A DNA stretch of 64,000 nucleotides from Nematostella vectensis (taxonomy: Eukaryota; Cnidaria; Anthozoa; Actiniaria; Edwardsiidae). Where the stretch lies: NCBI RefSeq assembly GCF_932526225.1, contig NC_064041.1, forward strand, positions 12,825,951 to 12,889,950, read 5' to 3'. Numbering within the stretch: position 1 is the stretch's first letter; each line of letters opens with the position of its first letter. A program made the translations under genes and the position numbers. Below, piece after piece: positions 61,936 through 64,000 of this stretch. Under the pieces are notes generated by a model. That model saw nothing but the letters and a program-made list of their open reading frames with translations, did not search any database and was not told where the DNA came from.

Positions 61936-64000
61936 CAAGCAGCTCACAACTTTATTTTTCTGGCAACGTCAGCTGTTTCAATATATAATTGTGTCTTAAA
62001 ATATATAAAATATGTTTTTAAATAAACATTTTCGTTTTTCTTGTATGCTCCATTGTAGCGTTTTGCAAAGAGCAGGCATAGATTTAGTGGTTGATTTGCT
62101 GTTTTTTTCTGGGTGGAGGCCATAAACAATATCTTTATATTCTAATGCAATGTCTTCACTATTTTTGTCAGTCCACCAATTTTTAAAAGCACTCCAGAAT
62201 TTCTTAACCTGTTTGCATTAAACAAACAGATGCACTAAATTTTGGATTGAGTCTACGATTTTATCTCTGTAGAAAGAGGCGTTGCATGGGAGGGTGTTAT
62301 GAGTAAGTTTAAAATAAAACATTTGCAGCTGAACATCCCTGGTAATGAGAAATAGAAGCACGTTGATATGGGCGAGGTTTTCCTGAGTGAAACCACATTT
62401 AAGGCGACTTACCACAGTACCAAAAGTTTGACACCTATCCCTTTTGCGCTTTTGCTACACAGGCGCATAGCACTGATTTGTAGATACAAATGTCCTACAT
62501 TACCAAGGAAGGGTGAAAGTTCATATATGCTGAAATATTTCAAGGTAGGGCGTGGTCTCTCCAAGATATGTTTCACCCTACCTAATCTAATACCATTAAT
62601 CCTGCCTACAGATCGCAAGTTTCAATGAAATAAATCCATGGGACTTGAAGATACTATCGTTTTCCAATTGAAAGACCCAATACTTTGATGATTAATTAGC
62701 ATGCTGTGTTAATTGAGAGGTCATTGAAAACCTACCGTCATATCTTTGTCACACATCAAATCTCACACGTATTCATAACGCTGGGATGCTTATTTTTGGT
62801 TCAATCACTTCATTCTTGTATTTCATTCTTTCTGATCTGTGATTTCTTTGTTATTGTCATCATTCAGTGTTTTCCTCACCCATTTCATGCCACTTGGCAT
62901 GGCTTCAAATGGTATTCTCTTTTTTTATACTAAATTCTTATTTTCAGTTGAGACTAGGCTGTTCATATTTTTGTGGCATTTTAAGGCTAAAAATTATTAA
63001 TGTTCTTAAAGTTTAGTGCTTAGGGAAAGTTCATTTATTATCCTAAGGTGGGTGGGGGGGGGGGGGGGGGGCGTGAGAATTTTGATAAAAGTAAGGGATA
63101 AAATTAATTGCCTCCCCCTTTGGGAGGAACAAAAATATCCATGCCCCCCCTTTATGCTTCCCCCATAAGAGTTCTTTTAAAAAAAAGAGTGCACACAAAT
63201 GAAAGAGTCAAAACCAAAAAAACGGTGTCTCCTTTCATAATAGAAAGGCAAAAATATTATAAGTTAGTATTATTTATAAAATCTCTACTTAAGATGCTAA
63301 CCTGTAAGCCAAGGAAAGTATGGATTCCATTGCTTTGGTTCGATGTGATTTCTTGTGGTGGTTGGTCTGTACTGAGAAAATAATTTAAAAATTATGTTAC
63401 AGAAATTATGTCAATTTTCACACTTTGTTGAAAAAGTTGATTCTGTTCAAAACATGTGGCACTTATTAAAACTTAGCGATTTCTTGTATACAAAAATAAT
63501 GACCTTTAACTTATGTCCAAACTGCTAAGGTTTATAATCGAATTTCAAACCCCTAATTTCCATCTGAAGACCGCGTGGCCTAATGGATAAGGCGTCCGAC
63601 TTCGGATCGGAAGATTGAGGGTTCGAGTCCCTTCGTGGTCGATTTTTTTTCAATTGTTTTTTTTTTCTTAACCAAGAATTTGATTTTGTTCTAGTCAACA
63701 TCTCGGGTGTCCGATCTCAAAGGGCTTACTCAAAACATTCACAGAGAATAGAGCAGAGAAAAAGGTGAGTTATTTTTACCCTATCGACATGGACCATAGG
63801 GTAAAATTTTACTCGTCTTTCGTGTTTCTTACGAAGATCAATTTGGTAGCAATTGTCAAAAAAGCCTATTTCAGACATCGTACTTAGAATAAAACTATAT
63901 AATTGGCTACACTTACAGCGTAGGAAGGGTCAGTTGCATCGCCGCTGGCAAGTTCTTGATGTTTTCAGCCAAATCTTGAATGACATGTGGAATGGCTCCC
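54597..64000 (-). CDS. QTRT2: Queuine tRNA-ribosyltransferase accessory subunit 2 (5' partial)
   Basis: Eleven exons on the minus strand, listed 5' to 3': 64000-63917 (continues outside), 63371-63302, 61009-60905, 60148-59984, 59717-59618, 59249-59182, 58312-58261, 57843-57795, 56885-56640, 54939-54814 and 54708-54597 (TGA). All phases agree and about 392 residues are encoded; roughly 45 N-terminal residues are missing. QTRT2 is the non-catalytic partner of QTRT1; the heterodimer swaps guanine 34 for queuine in tRNAs with GUN anticodons. Visible family segments are [55 protein letters not shown] and the zinc site CTCYCC with [11 protein letters not shown] and a His 26 residues after the last Cys (MMHNQ). 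Exon 56885-56640 has a long low-complexity insert before FEIDLNK. It is convergent with the choline transporter gene. Confidence 0.93.
54767..54805. repeat. GACG/GACA simple repeat in the last QTRT2 intron
   Basis: Short run of GGAC/AGAC tetramers in the 105-bp final intron, directly beside the donor of exon 54939-54814. Confidence 0.7.
54945..56080. other. QTRT2 intron, no further feature recognised
   Basis: Short frames occur but have no homology that I recognise. Confidence 0.4.
56082..56165. repeat. Paired poly-C and long poly-G tracts
   Basis: A C-run of about 12 at 56082-56093 is followed about 47 bp later by a G-run of about 26 (56140-56165). They could pair as an inverted repeat, and the G-run could form quadruplexes. 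The G-run length is likely sequencing-sensitive. Confidence 0.8.
56209..56490. repeat. Spaced repeats of CCCTAARRGATAGCA in a QTRT2 intron
   Basis: At least six copies of a 15-nt motif occur at irregular spacing of 35-100 bp: CCCTAAGGGATAGCA near 56212, ACTAAGAGATAGCA near 56263, CCCTAAAAGATAGCA near 56305, CCCTAGAAGATAGCA near 56405, CCCTAAGAGATAGCA near 56441 and CCCTAAAAGATAG near 56473. Conserved motifs with unrelated spacers are unlike the simple tandem arrays elsewhere in the window. Confidence 0.75.
56995..57660. repeat. Degenerate ATC/CAT trinucleotide region in a QTRT2 intron
   Basis: About 650 bp of CATCAT/CACCAT/ATTATC. It gives artificial His-rich and Met/Val-rich frames. Confidence 0.88.
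61195..61237. repeat. TA microsatellite before the Penelope-like fragment
   Basis: A run of about 20 TA units that borders the Penelope-like fragment on its 5' side. Confidence 0.95.
61238..61745 (+). pseudogene. Penelope-like retroelement, GIY-YIG endonuclease remnant
   Basis: An open stretch from about 61247 to an in-frame stop at 61565 encodes the C-terminal endonuclease of a Penelope-like element: a [18 protein letters not shown] box (GIY part) followed by [18 protein letters not shown] (YIG part) and a STELS segment. The conserved continuation ([13 protein letters not shown]) follows the stop in the same frame. The upstream reverse transcriptase is absent, so this is a 5'-truncated dead copy in a QTRT2 intron, antisense to the host gene. 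Confidence 0.8.
61782..61824 (+). ncRNA. Hammerhead ribozyme fold (type I, decayed stem II)
   Basis: Stem I pairs ATCTC (61782-61786) with GAGAT (61820-61824). The core box CTGATGA is at 61787-61793 and GAAA at 61806-61809. Stem III pairs ACA with TGU around a GGCT loop, ending in the cleavage triplet GTA, so the predicted cut is after 61819. Stem II keeps only its G-C closing pair, so activity is doubtful. Hammerheads of this minimal form with a very short stem III are a known feature of Penelope-like element repeats, and the coding remnant lies directly upstream. Confidence 0.75.
61868..61936. repeat. TA microsatellite and T-run after the Penelope-like fragment
   Basis: A TA run of about 40 bp then about 17 T. 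With the TA run at 61195-61237 it brackets the element, as if it had inserted in a TA tract. Confidence 0.9.
62050..62620 (-). pseudogene. LINE ORF2 C-terminal fragment
   Basis: Minus-strand broken frames include [20 protein letters not shown] (62310-62250), matching the post-RT region of L1-like LINEs where a short zinc-knuckle domain lies, followed by WWTDKN- and YKDIVYG-like segments towards 62110. Upstream frames (62618-62409) resemble the preceding linker. Frameshifts show it is inactive. Family assignment is tentative. Confidence 0.5.
62640..63295. other. QTRT2 intron, non-coding
   Basis: No gene seen. It contains a long G-run at about 63053-63071. Confidence 0.45.
63569..63641 (+). 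tRNA. tRNA-Arg (anticodon TCG)
   Basis: A 73-nt cloverleaf: acceptor GACCGCG pairs with CGTGGTC (one G-U), D arm within TGGCCTAATGGATAAGGC, anticodon stem TCCGA/TCGGA around loop CTTCGGA (anticodon TCG), and T arm with GGTTCGAGTCC. Internal A and B boxes are intact, and a run of eight T from 63643 is a pol III terminator. No intron; CCA is not encoded, as expected for a nuclear tRNA gene. It lies antisense in an intron of QTRT2, between exons 63917-64000 and 63302-63371. Confidence 0.97.

Overview
This is an AT-rich, intron-rich animal nuclear window. It contains a BEL/Pao retrotransposon, a Penelope-like element carrying a hammerhead-ribozyme fold, LINE scraps, many minisatellites, and three conserved metazoan gene families with GT-AG introns. 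The mix of vertebrate-like proteins, high intron density and this repeat set suggests an early-branching invertebrate, most likely a cnidarian such as a sea anemone. That assignment is inference, because nothing in the window fixes the species.

Layout. 1-1700: 3' end of a BEL/Pao element (integrase end of pol, purine tract, probable 3' LTR). 1706-6053: a 4.3-kb hexamer-based (GGTGAT) array with higher-order structure, including a duplication of about 2.05 kb. 6115-9249 (+): a GFI1-type zinc-finger paralogue with five fingers, whose intron is filled by about 36 copies of a 45-bp minisatellite that starts at the splice donor. 9250-25290: gene-poor DNA holding a TTAA-flanked MITE, a degenerate coding remnant, a 183-bp tandem duplication and a C-rich minisatellite. 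25446-28149 (+): a complete three-exon GFI1 orthologue with SNAG domain and six C2H2 fingers. 28150-42690: intergenic DNA, including three near-identical tandem copies of a 1.7-kb unit with LINE reverse-transcriptase remnants. 42691-51896 (+): a complete nine-coding-exon SLC5A7/CHT1 high-affinity choline transporter, with minisatellites in introns 1, 2 and 7. 52601-53625 (-): unidentified coding remnants. 54597-64000 (-): eleven exons of QTRT2, the accessory subunit of queuine tRNA-ribosyltransferase, whose 5' end lies beyond the window. Its introns hold a Penelope-like GIY-YIG remnant, the hammerhead fold, a LINE fragment and a complete tRNA-Arg(TCG).

The two GFI genes are tandem paralogues and would act as nuclear DNA-binding repressors. 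CHT1 imports choline at the plasma membrane. QTRT2 works with QTRT1 to place queuine in tRNA anticodons. CHT1 and QTRT2 are convergent (tail to tail). No operon-like or defence-like system is visible. The most unusual signal is that three of the introns carry tandem arrays beginning at, or within about 20 bp of, the 5' splice site. Two of these arrays copy the donor site itself, giving series of potential alternative donors.
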